The notes beneath the pieces are model-generated. The model had not been told where the DNA came from and made no database searches. It saw only the letters and a list, made by a program, of their open reading frames with translations. DNA of 64,000 nucleotides from Phlegmacium glaucopus (taxonomy: Eukaryota > Basidiomycota > Agaricomycetes > Agaricales > Cortinariaceae): the NCBI GenBank assembly GCA_015039465.1, contig MU130073.1:713653-777652 (forward strand), in the 5' to 3' direction. The position numbers and the translations under genes are program-made. Positions 1 through 12,738 of the stretch are shown piece by piece; position 1 is the first letter of the stretch; each line of letters begins with the position of its first letter.

Positions 1-167
1 TGATAGACATGAGGAAGAAGGTTCTTGGTGCAGAACATCTACATACCCTCATAACCATGCACAGTCTAGCAAACACATATTGTGATCAGGGAAGATGGAA
101 TGAGGCAGAGCAACTGTTTGTTCAAGTGATGGACCATGAGGACACTGGGAGACTCAGACTGTGGTAA
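1..167 (+). CDS. 3' end of a TPR (kinesin-light-chain-type) repeat protein, partial
   Basis: An open frame whose first complete codon is at base 3 runs to TAA at 165-167. It encodes one and a half 42-residue TPR units with the signatures KVLGAEH, LANTY and GRWNEAEQL. The same unit fills the C-terminal half of the NLR on the minus strand at 34.8-37.8 kb, so the two loci are paralogues. The last unit loses the consensus and ends in a short unrelated tail, which suggests either the natural end or a truncated last repeat. The start and any NB-ARC domain would lie left of the window. TPR arrays of this kind are protein-interaction modules; the ligand is unknown. Confidence 0.7.
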   Translation, partial: IDMRKKVLGAEHLHTLITMHSLANTYCDQGRWNEAEQLFVQVMDHEDTGRLRLW

Positions 168-1322
168 TTTACAATGAAAAATATAGGAATGAAGGAAATA
201 GCATCACAAAATGTGGTGATTCTGAAAGGTAGAAAATTACAACATTAATTGTAGGAATCAATTCCTATGATTATTGTGGATATTTACAATAGAAATCAAT
301 GTAATTTTCAAGAAAAAAATTACAAGTAGGAATTACTGGGGTAGAACACAACACAAAAACAATGTTATTTGTAGGAATCAATTCCAATGGTTACTGTAGA
401 TATTTACAACAAAAAGTGGAGGAAAAATTTACAATGGTTAAAGTAGGCATTTAGTAGGGTAAAATACAACTAAAAAGATAACAAAAAATTATATCATTGC
501 TTTAACTGATTGTAATATATACTCTGCCCTCCTGACTAAATAATATATTCTGGCACATCCTGAAGGGCTACTACCATGTATTGAATACCAAAATGTTCAG
601 AAAAATGAGGGTAATCCATTGGTAATAAAATAATCATGTGACACATACATCTGATGTGTGCCCTTATGCACTTTATGCATATTAATGTTTCAAAAATGCT
701 CATATTCCCACACTAATAATATGGTTAGATTCCCCTAATGTGTAGCATTCTAACAATATACAATATTGTAGCTTGGTGATTATGTCTTCTTTAATGCATT
801 TCAAGCCCATAATAGCATTGCTTGTAGGTTGAAACTTGGTCTCTCGATCAAACATTGGACTATATGACTATCAAGGATTCAAATTGAGATATAACAGGGA
901 CTACAAACTCCATTACTGAGCATTTGAGATTATTTAATATGTATATACTTGGTACTGAAGCTTATTGTTTACGAGCTTTTCCCTTCTTCTCCTTTCGAGA
1001 CGATTCAGATGTATATTTGAGATGTTGTTTGAGCATATCTCTTACCGGCCAATGCTTTTGGTACTTTGCAACAATTGGAAAAGTGTTTCCAATCTTAATG
1101 AATTCAATTAGAAATCAATGGGGCTATCTGAAATGATGGAACTCACTATAATACAAATATCATCAATTTCGGCTGAATTTTGCATGCGGTAAGAATGACT
1201 AGTATCAAGCAGCTGATCTGCTTTTTGTTTCACTAATTTCTGTGAATAGATATGAGTGTTTATTGTTGTAAGAAAGTCTAGTCACTTACATTGACATCTG
1301 CAATGAGTGACAATCCCCATTT
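168..1322. other. AT-rich intergenic region
   Basis: No convincing gene is visible. The 70-codon frame at 924-1136 has no family features. The region holds the short direct repeat listed separately and otherwise AT-rich DNA. Confidence 0.6.
250..415. repeat. Imperfect direct repeat, about 120-bp period
   Basis: A 45-bp motif starting GTAGGAATCAATTCC at about 250 recurs at about 370 with a few substitutions. The inner bases GGAATCAATTCC are close to palindromic. No coding content. Confidence 0.6.
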
Positions 1323-1784
1323 TTATAATACAATATCCAGGCTATAACCACCTGATCCGGGGTGGCCAGCTTGTCCCCTTGGCTTTGGTATTTTTGATTG
1401 GACAGCATCAAGAAGGTTGAGATCCATTTCTTTGGTTCCTGAGTCGGAACTGACATCAACAGTTGGAGTCATAGCAACTATATTGTTCCCCATTATACTA
1501 GTGCCACTGTTCAGATCATTGTCATCGGTTGATACTGATTCATCTGTTGTGGTGACTATTAGGAGTCGTTTTGAAAAATCGATTCTCAGAGTGATGATGG
1601 GGGGTGGGCCAATATTCCAGGGAGAGAATTCAATGCGGTTGGTAATGATTGGTAAACGATGAGAAAGGAATGTGTCCATCAATGGGTTAGATTTTTTATT
1701 CTTAAATCCAGGTATTTTATACACATCTCCTTTATTCCATAGACGGTACAAAGCTACCCCCAAATCCTTGTAGTCCTGCTCCAT
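1323..1784 (-). CDS. Hypothetical protein, 153 aa
   Basis: A single open frame from ATG at 1784 to a stop at 1323. The protein is not recognised. It has a Ser/Thr/Asp-rich middle and a C-terminal Gly/Pro-rich stretch (GQAGHPGSGGYSL). No transmembrane segment or catalytic motif is visible. A 95-residue ORF on the opposite strand overlaps it, so strand choice rests only on length and composition. It could be a remnant of a transposon-linked ORF, given the transposase relic 3 kb away. Confidence 0.3.
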   Translation of the reverse strand: MEQDYKDLGVALYRLWNKGDVYKIPGFKNKKSNPLMDTFLSHRLPIITNRIEFSPWNIGPPPIITLRIDFSKRLLIVTTTDESVSTDDNDLNSGTSIMGNNIVAMTPTVDVSSDSGTKEMDLNLLDAVQSKIPKPRGQAGHPGSGGYSLDIVL

Positions 1785-2064
1785 TCAACTGAATTGATCA
1801 TTCTTTATACTTCAACAACATAAAATTTCATCACAGTGATAACAATCTGAATACCAAGACAGTACACTTAGTTGTAGGCTCATCTTTCTTTATACCCTGA
1901 CAACACAGGGTCTCGCTTTTGTCTTCAGGCAATCTCCTTGAGACAGTGCCTTTTGTTGTAAAACACAGAAACAATTACACCTACTTGCTTAAATTTAGGA
2001 CAGTTTTCAGCGCTTAAGGCATCAAATCACTTGCCTCATCTCAACACATCTTTCATCAACCACA

Positions 2065-3821
2065 ATGCACTTTAACATTCAACAATGGCTTGATCAATAT
2101 ATTCTGAAACCGAGCGACGTATGCATTTTATGTAAATAATCAAAGACACTTCTGACTGTTTTACAGCGATACCAGCTTGTAGCAAGACTTGATGGCCACA
2201 AAGGTCCCATTAATTGCTTCGTGTTCAATAATAACAGCTCCCTACTGGCAAGCAGAGGTGAGCATCTGGAATTTGAATCTGTACAATAACCAACCAATCT
2301 TCCAGGTGACGATGAAGTTGTCCATGTGTGGGACGTAAATTATTTCCAGAGTATTCAGACAATTACGGACCGAAATTGTCGCTGGGGCCAAATCACATGC
2401 CTCAAATTTATTAGCCCCGACACAGCGTCAGACTGGATGTGCTTTGGCACAGGCAGAGGCCTGTTTCTGGTCTATCGTCATCTTAGAAAACCAGTAAGTG
2501 GTTTGTCTGGTAATACCGGGATGAACTGACAGGAGCAGGGAGCACAATTCATGGAGATATCAAGTGCTCGAGTGTTCTCACCTGGCGACAGTGTTGAGAG
2601 CTTTTGTTTTGATCCTGTCCACCACCATCTCATCGTGACTAGCCACTTCAGCCAGATTAAAATGTACAAAGTTAATGCTGGCATGTTGGTGGACTTGTGG
2701 ATAGAAGAAATGAATGATGCAATACCCCGCACAGCGCTGTTTGTGGATAAAGGTAACGGCATGATAGTGTATGGATTAGAGACAGGCACAGGGTAGGTCC
2801 TGATATTTACAAGAGATGCAAAAAGTCTGACCCACAGTACAGAACATGTCGTGATTCACAGACTGCCGCCAAGAAATTTTCGAGGAATCTGAAGTCACCC
2901 ATGTAAGTGGTTGCTTCTTGAGTGCAAAGGAATTGAGCTGATGATAATTTATAGTGGTAACATTGGTATCTGTCCAGTGTATGGAAATATCTTGGTCGAC
3001 AACATGACCAACGGCTTCGACCTCTACAGCTTGTCCTGTACTGCGCCTTTGAGATCCTTTGTGGTTCCTACAACCAAGAGATTCACAAAAAAGGGTGTTT
3101 TTGGTGAAAACAGACATATAATTGTCACTGGGAGTGATCATGGAAAGGTATATGTGTTCATTGTGAATAAGATGGAACCCATGCAGAAAATAGACCATGA
3201 GAGTGAAGGTGTTATGATCCAATCAGTTGAGGTCAGGTTCTCTCTATCTTCAGTGAGCATGTTGCTCAATGTTTTTAGACAACTACTGTATCTGATCATC
3301 ATCTGATTTGCAGTGGATCTTCAGATAGCCCCTCCAGTATATGTATTTGGGAGAAACCGGTAAGATATTTTATTATGACTGGTGATATGCCACTTGTGAA
3401 ATGAGGAAAGGTCCAGAATGCCTAGAATGCACCAGCGCAGCAAGGCATAAGAGACTCGTTGACAGTCTTGATGCTCTTCAATGTCATAATGATTACACTC
3501 TTCTGGAGTGCAAGCGTATGGGCTCCAACTCTCGATGTGGTAGGTTGCTTTTGATTATATGCACACATCGAACCAAATGAAACTTAGAAAATAAAGTCTA
3601 TGGCTGCCACTGTCTCAGATTTTGTGCAAACACAGCACACCGCTTTATTTGTTGCAGATCCAAAACTCCCAAAGCTCAAACTTGCAGATATGGAAGCAGA
3701 CCCACTGGAAGCGATACTAAACATGGATGAGGAGACATTTAGGAGATTGTTTAATATGCCGAAATTGACTGAAGCAGACTTACAAAGATCAGAAGCTGAG
3801 GAGATGGACGAGATAGATTAA
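2065..3821 (+). CDS. WD40-repeat protein with a C-terminal transmembrane helix
   Basis: Nine exons (2065-2118, 2167-2257, 2306-2493, 2533-2792, 2843-2902, 2955-3231, 3279-3359, 3426-3539, 3588-3821) join in frame to 452 codons with GT-AG introns. The first WD unit shows LDGHKGPINC followed by DDEVVHVWD. A late blade shows ICSGSSDSPSSICIWEK. Exon 8 encodes a hydrophobic helix (about residues 350-372, LTVLMLFNVIMITLFW), followed by an acidic tail rich in Glu and Asp. The layout suggests a membrane-tethered beta-propeller scaffold with the propeller on one side and a short acidic tail on the other. Function is unknown; I infer a lineage-specific fungal family. No stop or frameshift is seen, so it is probably intact. 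Confidence 0.8.
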
Positions 3822-4243
3822 GATGTGGTGTCGCCTTTGATATCCCATATGATGGGCCCACAATCTGAGTGGGATGTCGAAATTGACCAAGTTTGTACAT
3901 ATCATAGTAGCCCTTTGACAATATGAGTAACAAACCGTGAAAAAGAGGAATGGCTGTACATGGTGGATCAGCAAGAGTCTTGTCAGAAAGTTGTCGCTAT
4001 CAAATAGCCAAGGTTTGTGCGCTTACAGTGCTCGCAAGCTTTTATATCTCGACACCAAGGATGGTAACAAGGAGAACTCTAAGATTGGGCAGGATGAATG
4101 TGATAAACATTGTGCTGTGCTCAATGGACGCGATAAAGGCAGCTAGGGAAGAAAGAAGTATATGTCAAGGAAAATTGGTAGTAATTCTTTGACATCGGTA
4201 CAATCGACCACAAAAGGTGGTCTCCTAGCGAAAGGAGGAGGAC

Positions 4244-4710
4244 AATAGTTATAGTCATGAATGCCAAGGGAGACCCAAGAGCAGACAGAAGAATCAGGAG
4301 GGTATGCTGCTTAGGGTAACCCATATACAGTATTCCCGATATAATAGAAACATCTTACATGCCGAGGGATACCCAAGAGCACATAGAGACAAAGAAAGAT
4401 GAAGATGAATTCTTCAAGTCTGAACACAGACAGCGGAGCTTCAAACTGACAAGTGTTTGTTCAACATGTACAAAGCCCACCGAAAAAATTCAATCAAAGC
4501 TCCCTGACGGAGTTTCAAACTAATAAGTGTTTGATCAACATGTACAAAACCCGCTGAAGTCACTCACAGCTTTCACCCAACAGCGACAATGTTCACAGGT
4601 AGTCTTGGGTTCACCCTTGCTACCTGTATTCACTTGTTCTTTCTCTTTTCCCATATGCCGGCATGATAGTCCTGGGTTTACCCTAGCTACCTTGTTTTTG
4701 AGCCATTTCA
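4244..4710. repeat. Cluster of short degenerate direct repeats
   Basis: Three motif pairs occur: GGGAGACCCAAGAGCA near 4268 against GGGATACCCAAGAGCA near 4365; AAGTGTTTGTTCAACATGTA near 4450 against a near copy around 4525; and a tract around TCTTGGGTTCACCC (4604) repeated around 4668. Copies are about 80-90% alike, as in an old tandem duplication. Confidence 0.6.
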
Positions 4711-4889
4711 CATTTGCTAGTGCTCTTTGTTCTCTTCCTCACTACTCATGGCGCGTACCAAATAACCACCTGTTGCCATATCATGTCATTGTCTGTTTTC
4801 CACATTTCCAATATATAACCATTTGACCTATTGTCATCTTTATATCCACTCGTCTCCCAACTTGTGCCATCCTGGAATTGTTGTGCTGC

Positions 4890-5105
4890 TTCATTCATCC
4901 AAAAATCATCATTTGGGCAACCCAAAGGCAATTGATAAAGCCCTTCCAACTTTTTCTATCCAAGAGTTATCCCTCCACTACCTTCATCCAAAAATGGTCA
5001 TTTGGGCAACCCAGAGGCAATATATAGCCATCCAATCCTCCCATCTTGGACTTGTTTCCTATCATCCATTCATCCAATAATTGCCGTTTGGGCAACCCAA
5101 AAGTT
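4890..5105. repeat. Three tandem copies of an approx. 88-bp unit
   Basis: The core TTTGGGCAACCCA occurs near 4913, 5000 and 5089. Each copy is preceded by CATCCAA-type sequence and followed by a purine run, and the spacing is almost constant. The core has dyad symmetry (TGGG..CCCA). The last copy ends just before the Tnp2 ORF, so these may be subterminal repeats of that transposon; this is inference. Confidence 0.6.
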
Positions 5106-5115
5106 TTAATCCCTG

Positions 5116-8100
5116 ATGCCTCAAGTGTTAAAATGCTTTTGCGATTCCACGGGATGTGCGGGACGTGAAGTCTCGAAACGTGTATTTGACACTCACAGCA
5201 GACTTGATTGCGCTGCTCAAGTGCACCCATATCAGGCAGCTTCTGAGCATGTTTTGAAAAATCAGGATGAAGCCCTCTCAACACACTTATCAGTGATGAC
5301 ACTGTCAGACAAAGTATCTGGAATTTCTCAACATCCAGGTGGTCAATTTTGGTCCAAATCATCCACCGAGGAATCAACTGAGAGAACTTCCCTGCAATAT
5401 TGTGGAGGGGTTACCCTTCAGGAACTCACTGATCACAACTTACAACTCCTCCGAGATATTGAAAAGTCATTAGACAAACTCCAGGCAGATGCAAAATGTC
5501 AATTAGCTACTGTTGGAGTACCCTTGGCAAGAGACACTCCCTTTCCTTTGAAACCTCTTATCGTTGCTGTTCTCGACATCCAAAATCAGCTTGTTGGTAT
5601 CAAGCAAAGAATTGCTTCGGTTGACGAAATGAAGGCTTCCATCTCCTCTAAAGTCCAGGATTTACTTACTATCTTACGATGTTCCCAACGTCAATGGATA
5701 GATATGGCAAAACAGTGTTCCCAGGAGCCAGTTTCCAAATCAAGTACTGACTTCAATGCTGGTATGTTTTCATGACCCAATTCATTTTCCCCTCTAATAT
5801 ACATGCTGTTTAGATCACCATCATCACCCTATTCTCAATGGTGCAGACTCCATGATCCAAGTCTCTGTCTTTCTGATGGTTGTGCTGTGTATTGTCCTTA
5901 ATGTTCCTCGGCGAGGATGTCACTTTTTACTAGCAATGCTACATTACATATTACAGCTTGCATTTGAATGCTCAAGCTCACAACTTCCCCAAAATGTTCA
6001 AAAACTTTTATCGGATTTTCCGGCAGACCCTGACACAGCAACCAAGCACTTCCACCTTGACGGTAAATCAGTCATCTTTGTGTTGTGACTTCCAGTGCTG
6101 GGACTGAATAAATAGGCAGGTACTTATTTTGAGGCTATAGTAAGCTGTGTAAGTGGCACTGTAAGCTAGTTGGGTAAGGACACACAAAGTGTGTTCCTAG
6201 ACCCGGAAAGACTCCAACAAAAAGGGGGAAATTGATGTGAGAAGCATTACCCAAGCTACTAGGAGTGAATGATGCATTGGTTGAGGATCAATCCCCAATT
6301 TTGTAGGAGTGAAAGACTGGCTTGTTTATATAGGATAAACTGTAGCACAGTTATCACTATATCATAGGCATGAGGCATGAGGCATACTGATTTTTGAGCA
6401 TGGGACAATGGATTATGTAAGGCATGGCTGTAGCAAGAGGGTGTTGACTGGGTTGAAATTACTGTGGTGTATTAAGGATATATGATTTGTATAAGATTCC
6501 TGTGATAGAGGAATATAGTGACACAGTGGGAGCTCAACACAGGATTTGTCGAGTTGCGCTTCTGCTTAGTCCAGGCGAGGATGTAGAGAGAGTACAGGGA
6601 TATTGTGCATTTGATGCAGTCACGACTTCTCAACTGCTCAAAAACTATATTCGGATTTTGCTACACTGGAACCTGCACTTCCACCGTGACTGTAAACAGA
6701 CTTTTATGCCGTCTGTCCCAATGGGAAATGTCATCAGACATACAGACCTATGTTTGAAGGCGACTCACCTATCCCAATATACCTCCAAATACTGTACACA
6801 CAAAGAATATCAGGACGGTGCTCAGTGTAGAGAACGCTTGACCAGGCCACAATGTATCAAGGAGATAGATATTCAAGTTCCTATCAAGACTTTTGTTTCC
6901 TTTGATTTCAAAGACTGGTTCGCTGGGCTTTTGTCTCGACCTGGCTATGAAGAGCGTATGGATAGTGCATGGCAATCAAAGGCATTGGGACATGGGATTA
7001 TGCACGACATTTTCGATGGTGAATACATTCGCAGTTTCAAAGGTCCTGATGGAAAGTCTTTCAGTCTGGGAGGAGAAGAGGGGCGTTATGTTTTCAGTCT
7101 ATCCATTGACTTTTTCAACCCATACACCAACAAGCAGTCAGGCAAGAAAAGCTCTGTCGGGGTTATCTCTGTTGTCTGTCTAAATCTCCCACCTTCCATG
7201 CGTTATAAACCGGAGAATATGTTTCTTGCTGGCGTTATCCCTGGACCCAAAGAGCCTCCTCTCACGGCACTTAATCCCTACCTCAAACCTTTAGTTAATG
7301 ATCTTATTGACTTTTGGGAGAATGGTGTCAAATTTTCACAGACTTTCAGCTATAAAACCGGTCAGTTAGTTCGCTGTGCACTCCTGCTACTGGTTTGTGA
7401 CCTTCCTGCTGCCAGAAAAGCTGCCGGTTTTGCATCCGCTGCTCATGAACATTTCTGTTCCATCTGCCATTGTACACGTTCACAGCAAGGCTATAGTGAT
7501 GTTGATTATCACATGTGGCAAAGGAGAACAAATTCCAAATGCCGTTCATTTGCCAGCTGTTTCGCAGCTGCTAAGGATGAGGGAACACATGCTGAGCTAT
7601 TCAAGCAATCTGGAATACGCTGGTCAGAGCTTCTGCATCTCCCGTATTTTGATATTGTTCAGTGTGTCGTAGTAGATGCCATGCACAATCTATTTCTTGG
7701 GCTCATCAAGGAGCATTTTACTGGTATCCTTGGCATCAGTTTACCTAGGATTCAGGAGGATCTTGTCCTCTCCGTAAAATTTTCAGTCACTCCAACGCAC
7801 TTTACAGAGACTGAGAAGAAAAGTGTCGAGAAGCTCAAGAAGTGGTTGGAGGCCCCTGCAGCCACAGTTTTCCCCCGTGAACGTGAGCGTGGTATCGAGA
7901 AATTGAAAACCCTTCATACCAAGGCTCTTCATTTTGCTTGCGAAGAGCTTGGCTGTCCACTTCCGGGCTTTGATGCTAATGGCAAATACTCTAAGGGTTT
8001 ACGGCCGGAATTCTTCTTGATTGGGTATGTACATTATTTCTATGCTTTATTCTCTGCTGACTAGTTTTTCAGCGTCTCTTGCAGGCTGAAACCCGCATAA

Positions 8101-9368
8101 CAGGCGCAGATACCTCAATGCGGCATGGTCAAGTCTTTACTGCCAAGGAAATGGAGTTGATATGGTCTGACATCCATGCATTATTAACACCAACATGGGT
8201 GACCTCTGTTCCTTCAAACCTAGGAGACACTGCACATGAAAAATTGAATGCTGACCAATGGTGTGCACTTGGGACGGTCTATCTTCCTCTCTCACTTATC
8301 CGTCTTTGGGGACTTGCCAATGATGGTAGTCCAAGGTCACACAGATGTCAAGGGATCTTAAACCTTACAATGTCTTTGTTATCTGCTGTCACCACTGCAT
8401 TGTCTCATTCCATGTCACTTGCACTGGCAAATTCCTACCTCCAGCATATGCAGGCATACTTTACAGGACTTAAGATGCTGTTCCCAGAATATGGATTCCA
8501 TCCCAACCATCACCTAGCATTGCACCTCCACCAATATCTTCTTCTGTTTGGCCTTGTTCATGCTTGGTGGACATTCCCTTTTGAAAGAATGATTGGAATG
8601 CTCCAACATATACCAACTAATGGGAAAATTGGTATATCTAAGCATTAATCTCTCAAGGCTAATCTCATTATATTTTTGTAGGTAAACCTGAAGAAACTAT
8701 AGCCAGGTCATTCGTCAGGTCTGCAAATTTTTGCGCGTTGGTTTTCAAGTCTGAATGTCCTGAAGTCATTCAAAATTGTCAAGCCATATTTCACAAATTT
8801 ATCAATCCTCAGCTATGTGATACTCTTCAAACTGACATGCGAATGCTCTCATCACTAGCTGGTGGCGATGACAATGACAATGATGTCATGAGCTGGGATG
8901 AATTGACTGCGTGACCCATTCCAAGAGACCTTCATTCTGCCTTGACTCGCTTTCATTCTGAACCAACCTCACACTGCCCATTTTCTTCCCAATACAACAA
9001 TCAATAGCTTAATATACACACCAGCATCAAAGCATCAGGGCAATTCATGTATTTTGGTGAAGTCACAGCAAGATCAGAATGGGGTGCCTGCACAAATTCA
9101 AACTATATTTCAAATCCCTTTCTTAGAGTCAGTGCAGACTCTTATTGCAATTAGACGTCATCAACCTTCACAACTTCCTCATGATCCTTTTTCTCGGTTC
9201 CCCATTTTGCGTGCTCGGTTGTGGGATGCTCAACTTGGAGACTTGGAAATCATCCAGCCTGATCAAGTCTTTTCCCACTTTGCTTGTCTACCGTTGATGG
9301 GTGAGTTTGAAGGTTACATTGTTACACCTTCTCTGTCTTGTGTAAGTTTTGCAATTCGCTCACTATAA
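5116..9368 (+). pseudogene. Decayed Tnp2 (CACTA/EnSpm-type) transposase
   Basis: Pieces of one basidiomycete Tnp2-type transposase lie in order. 5116-5775 is an N-terminal Cys-rich and helical region. 5852-6088 is a hydrophobic segment. 6487-8024 is the catalytic region, with DFKDWFAGLLSRPGYEE, FSLSIDFFNPYTNKQ, LPPSMRYKPENMFLAG, FCSICHCTR and DAMHNLFLGLIKEHF. 8073-8631 and 8682-8914 follow, split by a clean 50-nt intron, and then a C-terminal part at about 8948-9368. Decay is visible. A segment near 6000-6080 is partly repeated at 6630-6700. Between about 6700 and 6790 two compensating frameshifts swap the frame. A TGA at 8912-8914 ends the frame and the next conserved stretch lies in another frame. 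The 8025-8072 intron does not keep phase. CACTA termini were not found. Confidence 0.75.
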
Positions 9369-10684
9369 TTCAATGACATTTACTTATGTGGTTCTTCTAG
9401 GAGATTCTGTAGTTTTTGTTGAAATTTGGATGTCGGTTTATAGATCACATTACAGAGGATGATTAAGATACTTAGTCAATGAGCTCTGTGTAGGCGAATA
9501 CCCAGTGAATTGGTATAAACCGATGAGGTTTCACCTCAATTGGTTGTACTACTTATACACATTCAATTGTGGCTATGTAGCTATGAGAGATTTACGCTAT
9601 ATATTAGGTATTCAGTACTAATGATGATGCAACTATGATGCGATATGACGTGATTGGCACAAAATATTTCAACAGTTTTTTCCTCCTAGTCACTTATTTG
9701 TATTGAGGTATATTAGTCACTTTTGCGATGTACATTTCTTTTGTTGTCAATTCAAACTATTGAAGCTATGCTGATCATCTAGTGAGTGTGTTGCTTCCTG
9801 GGTGCTCGGCGCACAATGGATTTTGCATTGCCTAAAATGATATCTTTAGCAAGGAGTCGAAAATATTTAACCTAAACTTTTCTTTTTGTCTTTGTCAAAA
9901 TCTCTTTATAAAATATATAAATTTGCTTTATAACCTTTTATTGGTCAGTTTTCAGGGCAACAAAAGTTAGCCTTTTGTTCTTCATTTTGTCGGCTGCTAA
10001 ATCTATCCTAAATTCTAAATCTTATTGTAATGTTGGACTTGCGAAAATGTATTGTTTTGTAGCAATCAAAACTTTATCAAAATTTTCAATTTATGGCATG
10101 TTTTGGACCGAACAAAAACAATGGAAAATTTATCATTTATTACTGATCAAAATCTGATGTAGATTATCAATTTTGGATGAATTTTATTTAATACAAAATG
10201 TTAAATTTTGGCTTCCTTTTGTAAAAAACAAAATATTTTTACAAAAGTTTGCACATTTGAATCGGATTTTCGATAACCACAAAATAGTCCCACCGCAGCA
10301 GTGATAAGAGGAAAATTTGGAATGGAACCTGACGCCAACGGGCACATGTGACAGGTAACGGTAACAAACGCGTCAGTCGTTGGTGGACGGAGCAGTTCCT
10401 CATATCCGTATTTGTGTTGGATCACATTTGGCACTAGCACCCATCGAAGAAAATACGTGTAATATGGACTGTTGAGAATCACAAATCGAACCGATCTACA
10501 TAATGATTTTGCAGGACTAAACACGAAACAGCGGGTATACTAACAAAATGAGAGTCAACGTAATACAAGCCAACTTTTTTAAAAAAATCAAAGTGAAATA
10601 TGTAACAAGAAACAAGCGAAAATCCCAGTGTGCCCCAAAAAAAAAAAAATTCCCTGGAATCAACTGAGCATCATAAAATAGTTT
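9369..10684. other. Intergenic, AT-rich; no gene seen
   Basis: Apart from short AT-rich ORFs (9975-10157 plus, 10201-10524 minus) with no family signature, nothing was found. The right part is the 3' flank of the P450 gene and contains an A-run near 10639. Confidence 0.5.
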
Positions 10685-12738
10685 TTAACGTAAATCTGCA
10701 ATTAACGATGCTGCTTTCTCCGAGCGAGGTCTAATAGAACATTTGAATGGCTTCGGGTAACTGCGAGCAAAAGAAAGGGGAGGGGGAAAGAACCGTAAGT
10801 AAAATAATCCTCCAAACTGTTATTGAAAAAACAAACCTTATAATCCCTGAAGTACTCTCATGAACAGGAACGATCGGAACACCATTAACAACGACATTGT
10901 CAATATCGAAAACCGCAAGCGAAGTTGCAATGCACGCGAAAAGAGAAGCTTCCGCGAGATGCATTCCAGGACAGATCCTACGCCCGTACCCGAAGCATGC
11001 GTTTCGGGGATCCTTTTGAGTTTCCTTGCCTGGAGAGGCGATGAAGCGTTCTGGGTCGAATTTAAAAGGGTCGGGGTACGTCTCGGGGTCATGCAACATG
11101 TTCCTAAGTAGGGTGAAATAAGGTTAGATCTGAAAACCTTTTATGATTTAGAATTTAACCTACCATAGGTTAGTCAAAATGAGGGCGCCTTTAGGAACGA
11201 AATAACCGCCAATGAGACCATCTTCCAAAGCTGTATGTGGAACGCCTAGTGCATGATTGAGTCAAAATTTCATCGCCCAAAAACGAGGAAGATAGGATGA
11301 GGGTTGTACCTGTGGGAGCAACACTGTTCCATCGAAGGACTTCCGTAACGAGAGCACTGATGTATGGCAGGCGAGATTGGTCGGCAAATCCAGGTAGTCG
11401 TCCTTCACCAATGACAGAATCTAGTTCCGCTTGCGCTTTTTTCTGGACATCTGGAGAACATTAGTCATTTATATCTTCGGGAAAAGAAAGATACCGACCA
11501 GGATAAAGAACCATAGCCAGGAAGAACGCATATTCTGCTGAGACCGTGGTATCGGCGCCACCTAGACGACAAAGACTCTCTCGTAAGTTGAGCATTCCGT
11601 TGTAACCTAATTCAACTTACCGCCATACATAGAACTTGCAGTGAACTTCAAATCCTCAATATCCTCATGAGAGAGGGAGTTTCCATCTGCGAGCGCGGTA
11701 GATACGAAAGACGGAACGGCATTTCCAGCAGCCTGAAATGTGACAAGTTTAAGCTCTCGGTTGAAACCGGATGAATCATTCGTTCTATACCATTTCCTGC
11801 TTGGTATAGTTATAAGGAACGTCTACCATTGCAGTTGTGTCTTTGGCCCAAAGGCGCGCAGTCTGCAGGAAGCCGGATCCAGGAAGCCACTCTGGTAAAT
11901 TTTTGATAATAGGGAAAAAATCGACAATATAGGCTCCCGGGACTGTAGCGGCGTTGAAATTGGTATTGGCCTTTTCGATCAAGTTGATGAAGGGATCTTC
12001 ACCATCCTGTACTTGATAGCCGTAAGTCAACTTAAGAATTATTCCTCCTGCAAGCCTTCATAGCGCAAGCTTTGTAATTATTATCGTAAATGAGGATTAG
12101 AATCTATGGGTAAAACGTACTTGCGTAGGTGCGGCATCAAGTCGTCCGGTTTTGCGAGAGTTCGTTTCAAAAAACGAAGGCATTCATGCTCGATCAACGG
12201 GTGAAGCTCCTGAATTTGTTTCTGGCTACCAATATAGCGAGAGAAGTGTTTGCGATACGTTCGGAAACGCGACCCATAGACCATGAGAACGAGGGTTTGG
12301 GAGTACCCGACCAGTTCTCCACCCATCTCGAGGACAGGTCGATCTGAGTATATGGCTCCTTTCTTGTCAAGTTCTTCCATAATAGCTGCAGAGTTTACAA
12401 TGATCATCGGTCGACCGAGTAGCTTCACAGATAGTATTCCACCTGGGTTGTAGGGGTCAATGTTGACCCGGGTACCTTTACCTAATACGCACCCCATTTA
12501 CGGCCCCATTCTGAGAATGTAATCCATTCCTCTGTTTTGGGCATGTCAGCGACATTCTGAAAGAGATGGATTTGAGTATTAGAAAGAAAGATGTGTCCGG
12601 AAAACGTCGTTGTACCCCAATAATCGGGATGCCTTTTGGCCCTGGCGGTAATTGGCCTTGGCTAGTACTCTTTGAGCCGGCGTAAGCCCAAACCAGAGAG
12701 GCAGCTACAGTGCCCAGAATCAACTGAGAAGCAGACAT
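10685..12738 (-). CDS. Cytochrome P450 monooxygenase, 504 aa
   Basis: Ten exons on the minus strand (12738-12616, 12556-12493, 12442-12121, 12055-11791, 11732-11621, 11561-11499, 11450-11310, 11245-11164, 11103-10837, 10760-10685) sum to exactly 505 codons including the stop. Visible motifs are an N-terminal membrane anchor, the proline-rich hinge LPPGPKGIPIIG, an I-helix GGGADTT, the ExxR motif EVLRW, FKFDPERF, and the heme loop FGYGRRICPG carrying the axial Cys. Length and motifs fit a microsomal class II P450 that takes electrons from CPR. The end PKPFKCSIRPRSEKA resembles agaricomycete P450s often annotated as O-methylsterigmatocystin oxidoreductase-like. The substrate cannot be told, and no other secondary-metabolism gene lies nearby. 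It appears intact. Confidence 0.92.

Larger units (their letters stand above)
3822..5115. other. Intergenic repeat-bearing region
   Basis: No gene is supported. ORFs here are short and lie over simple duplications. Two groups of direct repeats are listed separately. The region separates the WD40 gene from the transposase relic. Confidence 0.55.
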
